Source: Prado023 sp963774745
GTDB lineage: Bacteria > Actinomycetota > Actinomycetes > S36-B12 > CAIYMF01
Direction: 5' to 3'
Assembly: GCA_963774745.1 (NCBI GenBank)
Contig: CAVZGE010000008.1
Location: 62,001 to 126,000 of the forward strand
DNA length: 64,000 nt
Shown: in pieces, positions 9,809 through 17,882 of the stretch
Position numbering within the stretch: position 1 is the stretch's first letter
Layout of the letters: each line of letters begins with the position of its first letter
Notes under the pieces: generated by a model
The model's input: the letters and a program-made list of their open reading frames with translations, nothing else
What the model was told of the DNA's origin: nothing
Database searches by the model: none
Made by a program: the position numbers and the translations under genes

Positions 9809-10723
9809 ATGATCGGGACCACGTCAGCCCAGCACGCCCGGAGCTCCGATCGCACACTGCTCGCACCCGAGCAGGTGGCGCAGTTCGACCGCGACGGCTA
9901 CCTCGTGCTCAAGGCGCGCATCGACCCCGACCTGCTCGCCAGGCTCCGGGCCGCCTCCGAGAGGTGGATGGCCGACGGGCTGGCGCGTGGTCCGCAGCCC
10001 GGTGGCGACTGGCTCTTCGCCGATCGGCCCAACGGCCAGGCGATGTGGCGCGTCGACTACATCCACGACAAGGGCGAGCCGGCCTCGCTGGAGCTGCTCG
10101 GATCGCGCGCGGTGCTCGGCATCGCGCAGAGCCTCGCCGGCCCCGACTTCGTGCCGACCTACGAGTCGATGGTGCTCAAGTCCGCCGGGGACGGCGCCCC
10201 GGTCCCGTGGCACCAGGACGCGGTCCATGCGCGCCGCCACCGGCTGTTCAACGTCGACGTGTACCTCGACGACTCCCGCAGCGGTGCGGGCGCACTGCAC
10301 GTGATCCCGGGCTCGCAGGTGCGCCGGACCGATGCGTGTGCGCTGGCCGAGACCCACGGCTGGCAGCTGCCCGGGGCGATCGAGGTCGAGCTCGAGGCAG
10401 GCGACGTGCTCGTGCACGACGACATGATCGTGCACGGGTCACCCCCGGCCTCGGGCAAGGCCCTGCGCCGCACGATCTACCTCGAGTTCCGTGCGGCGCA
10501 GTCGATCCTCGAGGACGGCCCGTGGACGCCGGAGTGGATGCACCGGCGCCTTCGGCTCGTCCCGCTCGCGCTGGCCGAGCGCGCGCGGTGGGTCGGTGCC
10601 GACGAGCAGTTCCAGTGGCAGGTCGCGCCGGAGCTGCGGCCGGTCGTGTCCGACGACGTCGAGGCCGAGCTGCGCGTGGTGCACACCGAGCACACGCCCG
10701 GGGAGTGGTGCAGCGCCGGCTGA
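9809..10723 (+). CDS. Phytanoyl-CoA dioxygenase (PhyH) family protein
   Basis: This is a non-haem Fe(II)/2-oxoglutarate oxygenase fold protein of 304 residues. The HxD metal pair is in WHQDAVH (about residues 134-136), and the distal His is probably in MIVHGSPP (about 208). An Arg that would bind 2-oxoglutarate lies just downstream (LRRTIYLEF). The family hydroxylates diverse small molecules, and no substrate can be read from this sequence. The ATG at 9809 is chosen as the first in-frame start after the regulator; its ribosome-binding site is weak, suggesting coupling to the upstream gene. Confidence 0.85.
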   Translation: MIGTTSAQHARSSDRTLLAPEQVAQFDRDGYLVLKARIDPDLLARLRAASERWMADGLARGPQPGGDWLFADRPNGQAMWRVDYIHDKGEPASLELLGSRAVLGIAQSLAGPDFVPTYESMVLKSAGDGAPVPWHQDAVHARRHRLFNVDVYLDDSRSGAGALHVIPGSQVRRTDACALAETHGWQLPGAIEVELEAGDVLVHDDMIVHGSPPASGKALRRTIYLEFRAAQSILEDGPWTPEWMHRRLRLVPLALAERARWVGADEQFQWQVAPELRPVVSDDVEAELRVVHTEHTPGEWCSAG

Positions 10724-10730
10724 CCCGCAC

Positions 10731-10749
10731 CCGCGCGGTACCGCCGCGG
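10731..10749. terminator. Hairpin between convergent genes
   Basis: The sequence CCGCGCGGTACCGCCGCGG is a near-perfect palindrome with a single bulge. It lies between the stop of the PhyH gene and the stop of the convergent membrane-protein gene. There is no T-run, so intrinsic termination is only suggested. Confidence 0.3.
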
Positions 10750-10761
10750 TCCCCAGACGCC

Positions 10762-11322
10762 CTAGGGGCGGCGCCGGATGCGGGGGATCAGGAACGGGGT
10801 GCGCTGGCGATAGGCGAGGTACTCCGGCCCGAAACGGGCTGACATCTCCCTCTCCTCGCCGAACCTGATGTACGTCAGCAGGGCCGCGCTGAAGAGCAGC
10901 ACCATGATGACGGCGCCGATGGAGCCGACCAGGAGGGCGGCGCCCAGGTACATGCCGATCGCGCCGAGGGCCATCGGGTTGCGGGTGTAGGTGTACGGCG
11001 CCTCGACGATGAGTTCCTGCGTGGCCATCAGGGGTACCGGTGTACCCCTGCCGATGGTGAACTGGCTGTGGTTGGCCCAGAGGCCGAGCAGCAGGCTGGG
11101 CAGGATCAGCAGGAACCCGACGATGAAGCTGGCCGGTGGGGGTGGCACTGCGGGCCAGTGCATGCGCTGGTCGAGCTGGGCCCCGAGTCGGATGAACAGG
11201 GCGGGCAGCACGAACAGGAAGACGGGCGCCAGGAACAGCAGGGCGACCAGCCGCGTGCGGGCGCTGTACTCGTGCGTGCTGTGCTCGAGCAGCCTCTCGG
11301 TCAGCGTCCGACCCTTCGTCAT
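10762..11322 (-). CDS. Isoprenylcysteine carboxyl methyltransferase-like membrane protein
   Basis: This is a small integral membrane protein of 186 residues with about five hydrophobic segments. The conserved TRNPMALGAIGMYLG segment (about residues 112-126) and the C-terminal EEREMSARFGPEYLAYRQ are typical of the ICMT/PEMT-like methyltransferase superfamily, where they form the SAM site at the membrane. ATG 11322 is chosen because it opens directly on the conserved region; an upstream in-frame extension is possible but looks non-coding. The bacterial substrates of this family are mostly unknown. The gene is divergent from the ABC exporter pair. Confidence 0.8.
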   Translation of the reverse strand: MTKGRTLTERLLEHSTHEYSARTRLVALLFLAPVFLFVLPALFIRLGAQLDQRMHWPAVPPPPASFIVGFLLILPSLLLGLWANHSQFTIGRGTPVPLMATQELIVEAPYTYTRNPMALGAIGMYLGAALLVGSIGAVIMVLLFSAALLTYIRFGEEREMSARFGPEYLAYRQRTPFLIPRIRRRP

Positions 11323-11464
11323 GTCCTTGAGCCTGCACCACCGTGCGCCCGCATGGGGCGTCAGACACTCCACGGGGACACCTGGGCCCAGCGGGGCAGG
11401 CCGTCCCCGGATCGAGGAGCGACAGGACCTAGGCCTCTGCTGGATCGTGCGCCGCGGGGGGACC

Positions 11465-11487
11465 GTGGAAGGTGGTGGAGGTTCCAC
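11465..11487. promoter_or_regulatory. Inverted repeat upstream of ABC exporter
   Basis: GTGGAA and TTCCAC form a perfect 6-base inverted repeat separated by 11 bases, 26 bases before the ABC ATPase start. It could be an operator for this exporter or for the divergent gene. There is no regulator gene beside it. Confidence 0.3.
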
Positions 11488-11512
11488 GTCCCGGACGGTG
11501 AGGGGGTGTGGC

Positions 11513-12433
11513 ATGTCGACTGGAGAGCTCGGCCCGGTGCCTGCTGCCGTGGAGAGCCGGGGACTGACCAAGGACTACGGCCAGGGTCACGGCGTGTTCG
11601 ACCTCGACCTGTCGATCGGGCGGGGGGAGGTGTTCGGCTTCGTCGGTCCCAACGGTGCGGGCAAGACCACGACCATCCGGCTGCTGATGGACCTGATCCG
11701 CGCGGACCGCGGGACGGCCATGGTCCTGGGCCTGGACTCGCGGCGGGACAGCCGGGAGATCAAGCGCCGGGTCGGGTACCTGCCGGGCGAGCTGCCGCAG
11801 TACCCGGGAGCCAGCGCCGGGTACGTGATCGGCCTGCTGGCGGGGCTGCGCGGTGATGTCGACGGCGCCCGGATCGCCGCCCTGGCGCAGCGGCTGGACC
11901 TCGACCTGGGCCAGCGCTACCAGGCCCTGTCGCACGGCAACAAGCAGAAGGTGCTGCTGGTCCAGGCGTTCATGCACGACCCGGAGGTGCTCATCCTCGA
12001 CGAGCCGACCCTCGGCCTGGACCCGCTCATGCAGCGGGAGTTCCGCGCACTGGTCGACGAGGCCCGGGCCCGCGGGGCCACGGTGCTGCTGTCGTCGCAC
12101 GTCCTGGGCGAGGTGGAGCTGATCTGCGACCGGATCGGGCTGATCCGGGAGGGTCGCCTGCTGCGGGTGGGGTCGATGGAGCAGCTGCGCACGGTGCGGG
12201 CCCATCGGGTCGAGGCCCAGGTGCGGCAGCCCGGGGATCCCGTCGACCTGGCCGCAGTGCCGGGGGTGTCCGAGGGTGCCGTGGAGGATCACACGGTCAG
12301 CTGCACCGTGCACGGCGACGTCGGTCCGCTCGTGGGACTGCTGTCCACGTGGGGCGTCGTCGAGCTGGACAGCAGGGAGCTGTCCCTGGAGGAGGTGTTC
12401 CTCAGTGAGTTCGCTGCTGAGCCCCACGGCTAG
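11513..12433 (+). CDS. ABC exporter ATP-binding protein
   Basis: This is the cytoplasmic ATPase of a heterologous ABC-2 type exporter, 306 residues. Walker A is GPNGAGKTTT (about residues 46-55), the signature region is LSHGNKQKV (about 141), and Walker B is VLILDEPTLGLDP (about 159-171), followed by the switch His in SSHVLGE. A C-terminal extension of about 90 residues after the NBD is typical of the drug/polyketide-exporter subgroup. The gene overlaps the permease by 29 bases. The substrate is not evident. Confidence 0.93.
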   Translation: MSTGELGPVPAAVESRGLTKDYGQGHGVFDLDLSIGRGEVFGFVGPNGAGKTTTIRLLMDLIRADRGTAMVLGLDSRRDSREIKRRVGYLPGELPQYPGASAGYVIGLLAGLRGDVDGARIAALAQRLDLDLGQRYQALSHGNKQKVLLVQAFMHDPEVLILDEPTLGLDPLMQREFRALVDEARARGATVLLSSHVLGEVELICDRIGLIREGRLLRVGSMEQLRTVRAHRVEAQVRQPGDPVDLAAVPGVSEGAVEDHTVSCTVHGDVGPLVGLLSTWGVVELDSRELSLEEVFLSEFAAEPHG

Positions 12434-14123
12434 CGCGAGCCTGGGGCCCCTGCCGGTGGCGACCCCGCCGAGGGTCCGGCATCGAGCGGCGCTTGTCCGC
12501 GACACGATGCGGGCCCACCGGGTGGGCGCCGGCGTGTGGATCGTGGCCGGCGGGCTGACCATGCTCGGCATGGGCGCGGCGGTGGCCACGGAGATGGCCG
12601 ACTTCCCCGGGGGCTCGCAGGCGCTGGCCGCCAGCGTCGCCGCTGGCGCGGAGGCGATGCGACTGCTGCGCTGGCCCGCCGAGCGGCTGGACACCCTCGG
12701 CGGGTACGTGACCTACCACAACGTGATGCTGTTCAACGTGTCCCTCGCGATCTACGGGGTGATCCAGGGCGCGCGGGACATCCGCGGCGGGGAGGAGCGC
12801 GGGAGCCTCGAGCAGGTGCTGGCCACGGGTCATGCACGGGGGGCAGTCGTGCGGGACCGCGCCCTGGGCTTCGCCGTGCTCGCCGCCCTGATCGGGCTGG
12901 GACTGGGTCTCGGCGTGCAGGCCGGGCTGTCGTTCGGCGACGTGTCGGACCTCGGCGGTTCGCTGATCACGATGGGCACCAGCGGGCTGCTCGCCCTGGT
13001 CGGCTATGCCCTGGGGATGTTCGTGTCGCACTTCGTGGGCAGCGTGCGTGCCGCCTCAGGCATCGGCGCGTCCGTGATGTGCGGGCTCTACCTGGCCACG
13101 AACGTCGTCGACAGCCTCGGGCCCGCCGCTCCGGTCGTGCGACTCATCTCGCCGTTCCACCTGGCCAACGCCTCACGCGCGCTGGTCCCGGGGTACGGCC
13201 TCGATCTGGCGGCCACCTCTGCGCTGGTGGGGATGGCCGTGATCATGTTCGCGCTGTCGGCGTGGGTGTTCGAGCGACGGGACTACGCGGCCCCGGTGTG
13301 GCGCCGGCGGGTGCCCGGCCGGCGCGTTCGGCTGATACCCGGGTCCGCGATGGTTCCCCGGCGGATGCTCGGGTCGGTCGCGACGGCCTCGGTCCGCCGG
13401 GGCTGGGTCCCGATGGCCGTCTGGGCGGGATGCACTGCGGGATTCGTCTGGATGTTCGCCTCCCTGCAGCCGACGGTGATGGACATGTGGGACGAGCTGG
13501 ACTTCATCAACGCCATGGTGGGGGCGATCGGGACCACCTCGGCCGCGGACGCCTACTGGTCCTACATCGGCGAGCTGGTCACACCGGTGATCGCGGCGTA
13601 CGTGATCACGCAGGCCTCGGGCTGGGTCGTCGACCTCGCCCAGGGCCGGGTGGAGATGACCCTGAGCGCCCCGGTCACCTGGACGATGCTGGTCCGCGGC
13701 CGGTTGGTCGCCACGGCCGTGGGGGTGTCCGCGATCCTCGCTGGAGCGTCCGCGGGCCTGGTGATCGGCGCGGTCGCGGTCGGCGGATCGGTCGACCCGC
13801 TCGGCGTGGCGCGCATGGTGGCGGCGGGGCTCCTGTTCGGGGCGGCGCTGGCGGCCGTGGCGGCCGTCGCCGTCGCGCTGGTGCGGCGGTCCGTGGCGGT
13901 CACGGTCCTGGCCGTCGTCGTCGGCGCGTCGTACCTGATGGCCTACCTGGTCCCTGTGCTCGGGTGGCCGGACTGGCTCAACCGGGTCTCGGTGTTCTGG
14001 GCGTTCGGCCACCCCTACCTGCGCCTGCCCCCCGCGAGCGGGCTGGTCGTGCTGGTGGTCCTCGCGGTTGCCGGCAGCGTCGCCGCGGCGGCCCTCGCCG
14101 AGCGGACGCCCAAGGTTCCCTGA
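12405..14123 (+). CDS. ABC exporter permease
   Basis: This is the membrane partner of the preceding ATPase, 572 residues if translation starts at GTG 12405, which has GGAGG about 9 bases upstream and overlaps the ATPase gene. ATG 12507 is the alternative. It has about twelve hydrophobic segments in two halves, the size and shape of two-in-one permeases annotated as polyketide or antibiotic exporters. An intracellular loop (about residues 285-325) separates the halves. Substrate unknown; self-protection or lipid export are both possible. Confidence 0.85.
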   Translation: MSSLLSPTASASLGPLPVATPPRVRHRAALVRDTMRAHRVGAGVWIVAGGLTMLGMGAAVATEMADFPGGSQALAASVAAGAEAMRLLRWPAERLDTLGGYVTYHNVMLFNVSLAIYGVIQGARDIRGGEERGSLEQVLATGHARGAVVRDRALGFAVLAALIGLGLGLGVQAGLSFGDVSDLGGSLITMGTSGLLALVGYALGMFVSHFVGSVRAASGIGASVMCGLYLATNVVDSLGPAAPVVRLISPFHLANASRALVPGYGLDLAATSALVGMAVIMFALSAWVFERRDYAAPVWRRRVPGRRVRLIPGSAMVPRRMLGSVATASVRRGWVPMAVWAGCTAGFVWMFASLQPTVMDMWDELDFINAMVGAIGTTSAADAYWSYIGELVTPVIAAYVITQASGWVVDLAQGRVEMTLSAPVTWTMLVRGRLVATAVGVSAILAGASAGLVIGAVAVGGSVDPLGVARMVAAGLLFGAALAAVAAVAVALVRRSVAVTVLAVVVGASYLMAYLVPVLGWPDWLNRVSVFWAFGHPYLRLPPASGLVVLVVLAVAGSVAAAALAERTPKVP

Positions 14124-14203
14124 CCAGGGATGGCTGCCGGACGCTACTCGGGATTGCCGGCTCCTGTGCGGCGGGCCGGTGGCCCGGACTCCGGGCCGCC
14201 GCG

Positions 14204-15853
14204 TCAGCCGTTCGCCCGTGGCTGCACGTGTGCGGGCTGGGAGGCGACCCAGGTGAGCAGGCGTTCGCGGATGGTGGTCCGGATGTCCAGGGGCGCGTCC
14301 TGGAGCAACTCCACGGTGAGCGCGGCATCCTCCTCGAGGAGGTCCGGTTCGATGGCGAGGGCGTTCTGGAGCTCCTGCTCGGCCCGGTCGTCGTCGCCCA
14401 GTCCGGCGAAGGCCAGGCAGCGGATCAGGGGGCCCCAGAGGTCATCGGGCTGGGTGAGGAGGGCGGCCTCGGCGAGCATGCCGGTGGGATCGCCGGCCTT
14501 GAACCGGTCGAGGGCCAGATGGACGTGCTGGTACCAGGGGTGGTGCGGGTTGAGCCGGTTGGACTCCTGGATGTGCTCGAGGCCAGTGTCCCAGGCGCCG
14601 CTGATTGCCAGCAGGACGCCGGACCCGTAGAGGATGCCCGGGTGGGACGGGCTCAGCTCGATCGCGCGGCTGGCGAAGTCGCGGCACTGGTCGGTGTGCC
14701 CCCGTGCGAACGCCACGCCGGCGAGGACGGTCCACGCATGCGCGTGCCCGGGGTGCAGGGTGAGCGCGGCGAGCGCCCGTCGTTCGGCGTTGGCCAGGGC
14801 AGCGTCGCGGTCCGGTGCCCACTGCATGACCGCGAGCACGTACTCGATGGAGCCCAACATCGACAGCAGGACGACATTCTCGGGGTCGAGGTCGGCAGCC
14901 AGGCGCAGCTCGTGGGCGGCGGTCTCGGTGTCCTGCCTCGTGCCACTGTCGAGGTAGCGGTAGTAGGAGAGCGTCGCCGCGTGGGCAGCTGGGAGGCGGG
15001 TCCCCGCGTGGCGCACGGTGGTGTCCCGAAGCACCACTCCGCGGAAGTCGCCGATGGTCCCGGCGATCCGCCGAACCAGGTCGTCCTCGTCGTGGAACCC
15101 GGTGACTGCGCTGCGCGCCTGGTCGCACACGTCGGACCACAGCACCGTGCCGGTCTCGCCGTCGGACAGCCGGACGAGCACCCGCAACAGTGTCGCGGTC
15201 GTGCGGACTGTCCCGGTCAGCACGTACTGCGCGTCAAGCGCCTGCGCGGCCGCCTGCACGTCGGGCAGCGCACCGACGCCGCGTTCGCTGACCGCTGGCC
15301 CGATCACCCGCAGGCCCGGGAACGCGCCCAACGCGTGGATCAGGGACTCGGTGAGGGCCAGCGCCAGGGGTTCGCCCGCGCCGCCGGACTGCATGTCGGC
15401 GAACTGCACGACAACGAGCCCCGGCTCGAGGGGAACGCCTCGGCGTGGAGTGGGAGTAGGGCCCCGGTACGTGAACCTCGGGACGTAGCTGCCCTTTGGG
15501 AGTTCGATGACCAGCGACTCCGCAACCCCGGTCCCGGCGTAGTAGCGCTGCATCGCCGCGCGGAGGCGATTGGCCTGCACCCTGGCTGCAGCGTCGGTGC
15601 CGGAGTCGAAGTCCTGGGTGCGGCCGAGGGCGTACCGGGCGACGGTGCGCCCCTTGAGCCGGTGGCCACGACCCGCCAGGGACTCCGTCACCACGTAGGC
15701 GAGGAAGTCCCGGGACCGGGGGGCGGCTCGGAGCTCCTCGCTGTCCAGGATCCGTCGCAGGGCGGCGACCACGGCCACGGGATCAGGCTCCTGGTCGGAA
15801 GCGCTGCCCGAGCGCGTCCAGCCGTCGTTGATCGGCGAAGCGGACCCCTCCAT
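14204..15853 (-). CDS. TPR protein with FlgO-like and adenylate-cyclase-associated N-terminal domain
   Basis: This is a soluble protein of about 549 residues. The N-terminal part (about residues 20-115) carries the pattern LRRILDSEELRAAPRSRDFL through RLKGRTVARYALG to ELPKGSYVPRF. That domain is often found at the start of bacterial regulators annotated as adenylate cyclase or TPR proteins. A FlgO-like segment follows (about 120-260: VQFADM, LTESLIHALG, YVLTGTV). The C-terminal half (about 275-540) is made of TPR helices. No cyclase catalytic domain is present. ATG 15853 is preferred to the upstream ATG 15889. A sensory or scaffolding role is inferred. Confidence 0.75.
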   Translation of the reverse strand: MEGSASPINDGWTRSGSASDQEPDPVAVVAALRRILDSEELRAAPRSRDFLAYVVTESLAGRGHRLKGRTVARYALGRTQDFDSGTDAAARVQANRLRAAMQRYYAGTGVAESLVIELPKGSYVPRFTYRGPTPTPRRGVPLEPGLVVVQFADMQSGGAGEPLALALTESLIHALGAFPGLRVIGPAVSERGVGALPDVQAAAQALDAQYVLTGTVRTTATLLRVLVRLSDGETGTVLWSDVCDQARSAVTGFHDEDDLVRRIAGTIGDFRGVVLRDTTVRHAGTRLPAAHAATLSYYRYLDSGTRQDTETAAHELRLAADLDPENVVLLSMLGSIEYVLAVMQWAPDRDAALANAERRALAALTLHPGHAHAWTVLAGVAFARGHTDQCRDFASRAIELSPSHPGILYGSGVLLAISGAWDTGLEHIQESNRLNPHHPWYQHVHLALDRFKAGDPTGMLAEAALLTQPDDLWGPLIRCLAFAGLGDDDRAEQELQNALAIEPDLLEEDAALTVELLQDAPLDIRTTIRERLLTWVASQPAHVQPRANG

Positions 15854-15914
15854 GTGGGCGATGATCGTCCCACGCCCCCGGAAAGGCAAACGCGTGGAAG
15901 CCGGTGCTGCCCAG

Positions 15915-16736
15915 CTAGAGGGTCTGCAGCCCGGTACGAGTCACCGTGGTCCTGCGGTCGCGGCGCACGATGATGATCGCTGCGACGACGGCGGCGATGG
16001 AGACCAGGACCTGGATGCCCAGGTTCACCAGCGCGAGGGTGCCCGAGGGGGGCGGCAGGAACACGGACATGTCCCACAGCCCGTGAGCGATCATCCCAAT
16101 CACCAGCAGCCCGCGCACCCGGCGGAACAGGTACAGCACGACACCCGCGAGGGAGGCCTGGGTGCACTGGAGGAGCACGCCGCTGACAGGGGATCCGACG
16201 AGGAGGTTGGTCAGGTGGAAGAACCCGAACCACACCGAGGTGATCAGCATCACCCATGCCTCGGGACGCAGGTTCGTGCGCAGGCTGCGCAGGATGATGC
16301 CGCGGAACAACGTCTCCTCGGCGAAGCCGACGAGGACGCCGGCGGCCACGATCGCCAGCAGGAGGTCGGTCGGGGCCTCCGCCCAGTCCGCGATGGCGAA
16401 GTGCGCCACGATCCCCACGGCGAAGATCGCCACCGGGACCCACAGGATCCCGGACATGGGAAGCTGACCCGGGTCCTTGAACACCCCGTCCCACCGGGCC
16501 CAGAGCACGAAGGCGATGAGCACCAGGCTCCCGGCGATCAGCGGGATCACCGCAGCCCGGAAGGCGTTGGGGCCTGTGGCGAAGATGTCCGCGTAGCCGA
16601 TTCCCGACGTGGCCATGAGGCCGATGACGACCACCACGTACGCAACGAAGACGCCGATGGCCACGGGAATGGAGGGTGCGATGCGCCAGGTCGGCGAGGG
16701 CTCGGTCATGGTGGGGTCCGCGGACTGAGTGGTCAT
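15915..16736 (-). CDS. CPBP family intramembrane glutamic endopeptidase
   Basis: This is a membrane protease of the CAAX/Abi (CPBP) family, 273 residues with about eight hydrophobic segments. The catalytic motif FAEETLFRG (about residues 138-146) supplies the two glutamates and the arginine; FGFFHLTN (about 175) and IAHGLWD (about 225) supply the conserved histidines. ATG 16736 is chosen because TCGGAGCTCCCC lies directly upstream and matches the leader of the wall-protein gene at 24793. The family processes prenylated or membrane peptides or confers bacteriocin immunity; its target here is unknown. Its promoter resembles that of the Ig-like wall protein. Confidence 0.87.
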   Translation of the reverse strand: MTTQSADPTMTEPSPTWRIAPSIPVAIGVFVAYVVVVIGLMATSGIGYADIFATGPNAFRAAVIPLIAGSLVLIAFVLWARWDGVFKDPGQLPMSGILWVPVAIFAVGIVAHFAIADWAEAPTDLLLAIVAAGVLVGFAEETLFRGIILRSLRTNLRPEAWVMLITSVWFGFFHLTNLLVGSPVSGVLLQCTQASLAGVVLYLFRRVRGLLVIGMIAHGLWDMSVFLPPPSGTLALVNLGIQVLVSIAAVVAAIIIVRRDRRTTVTRTGLQTL

Positions 16737-16789
16737 GGGGAGCTCCGATCCAGAAGGGGCGGCTCGAACAGTGCTCAAGCGCCTGGAGA

Positions 16790-16843
16790 AGACTAACCGT
16801 GGCCGAAGGGCCCTGCCGGCGGTTTCGGACGTGTAACGGTTAC
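16790..16843 (-). promoter_or_regulatory. Promoter with GTAACCGTTAC palindrome (class shared with 24836-24889)
   Basis: On the minus strand GTAACCGTTACA is followed after exactly 33 bases by GGTTAG, containing the -10-like TAGTCT, 54 bases before the CPBP protease start. No -35 consensus is visible, so an activator bound to the palindrome (centre about -54) is a sensible model. The same palindrome, spacing and -10 occur before the wall-protein gene. Confidence 0.6.
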
Positions 16844-16901
16844 TCCTGGAGTCGCCCGGTCGAGCCGCCGGACTCGGTGGGGCACCTCTGTGGTTGTGCA
16901 T

Positions 16902-17780
16902 TCACCGCCGACGCGCCGCGGGGAAGTCCGGCACGCGCTTGGCCAGGAACGCCGCAACCCCCTCGGCGTACTCAGCGCTGGTCCACGATCCCTCGTGGAT
17001 CGCGCGGACCTCGTCGTCCTCGTCCAGCCGGCCGGTGACGACGCGGTGCACCATCGCCTTGCCCCCGCGCAGGGAGACCTGCGCCCGTGAGGCCACGATC
17101 CGGGCCACCTCGAGCGCCCGCGGGGCCACCTCGGCATCCGCGACGACCTCGTGCACCAGGCCGATCCGCAGTGCCGTCGATGCGTCGAGCAGCTCGCCGG
17201 TGAGCAGGATCCAGCGCGCCCAGGCCGCACCGACCGTCTCGACCAGCCGCTCTGTCGAGGCCAGCGCATAGACGATTCCGAGCTTGGCCGGGGTCACCCC
17301 GAACCGGGACCCCTCGCCGCATACCCGGAGGTCGCAGGCCACGGCCAGCTGGGTGCCGCCGCCGATGGCGAAGCCCTCGATGAGCGCGATGGTCGGCTTG
17401 GGGAAGTCGATGATCGCCCGCTCGCCGGCCTCGACCGCCTCGCCGTAGCGCCGCGCACCCTCGGGGTCCGAACGCAAGGTGCGGAACTCCGCGATGTCGG
17501 CCCCGGCGCTGAAGGGCCCGCCGGTGCAGCCGCGCAGCAGGACGACCTCGACCTCGTCGTCGGAAGCGAGCACCGGCATGAGGCGCGCGAACGCCTGCCA
17601 CATCGCGTACGAGATGGCGTTGTGCTTGTCCGGGCGGCGCAGCTCAATGGTGACCACCCCGTCGGTGAGGGTGACCGCCAGGTGCTCGGCAGCCTCGCCG
17701 AGGGCGTCGGCGACGGCTGTGTCGAACGGGGCGGGGGAGGGGGCGGGCGTTGCGGAGGACCCGGGGGAGGACTCACTCAT
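16902..17780 (-). CDS. Enoyl-CoA hydratase/isomerase family protein
   Basis: This is a crotonase-fold protein, 292 residues including a proline/alanine-rich N-terminal tail of about 30 residues. The oxyanion-hole segments GPFSAGADIAEF (about residues 85-96) and IGGGTQLAVACDLRV (about 132-146) are clear. It probably acts on an acyl-CoA (hydration, isomerisation or dehydration), but no other beta-oxidation gene is nearby, so the substrate cannot be given. ATG 17780 is chosen as the start; an upstream GTG would add 19 residues. It sits between two genes that share a promoter type, and may be independently expressed. Confidence 0.88.
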   Translation of the reverse strand: MSESSPGSSATPAPSPAPFDTAVADALGEAAEHLAVTLTDGVVTIELRRPDKHNAISYAMWQAFARLMPVLASDDEVEVVLLRGCTGGPFSAGADIAEFRTLRSDPEGARRYGEAVEAGERAIIDFPKPTIALIEGFAIGGGTQLAVACDLRVCGEGSRFGVTPAKLGIVYALASTERLVETVGAAWARWILLTGELLDASTALRIGLVHEVVADAEVAPRALEVARIVASRAQVSLRGGKAMVHRVVTGRLDEDDEVRAIHEGSWTSAEYAEGVAAFLAKRVPDFPAARRR

Positions 17781-17882
17781 GGATGCATCGAACCACCCGC
17801 AGTTCTGGGCACGGACGCGGGTGGTCCCGGCGAGCACGTGCAGCGGCCGGCGGCCTCCGTCAGCGGGACATCCTCCGCCGGG

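Noticed and set aside
14204..15853. Adenylate cyclase
   Set aside because: Only the N-terminal domain often attached to such proteins is present; no catalytic cyclase domain follows, just TPR helices.
12536..15973. A 1,145-codon open frame on the plus strand
   Set aside because: It crosses the ABC permease gene in a wrong frame and then lies antisense to the TPR gene. Its composition (Arg, Gly, Pro) is that of a GC-rich shadow frame.
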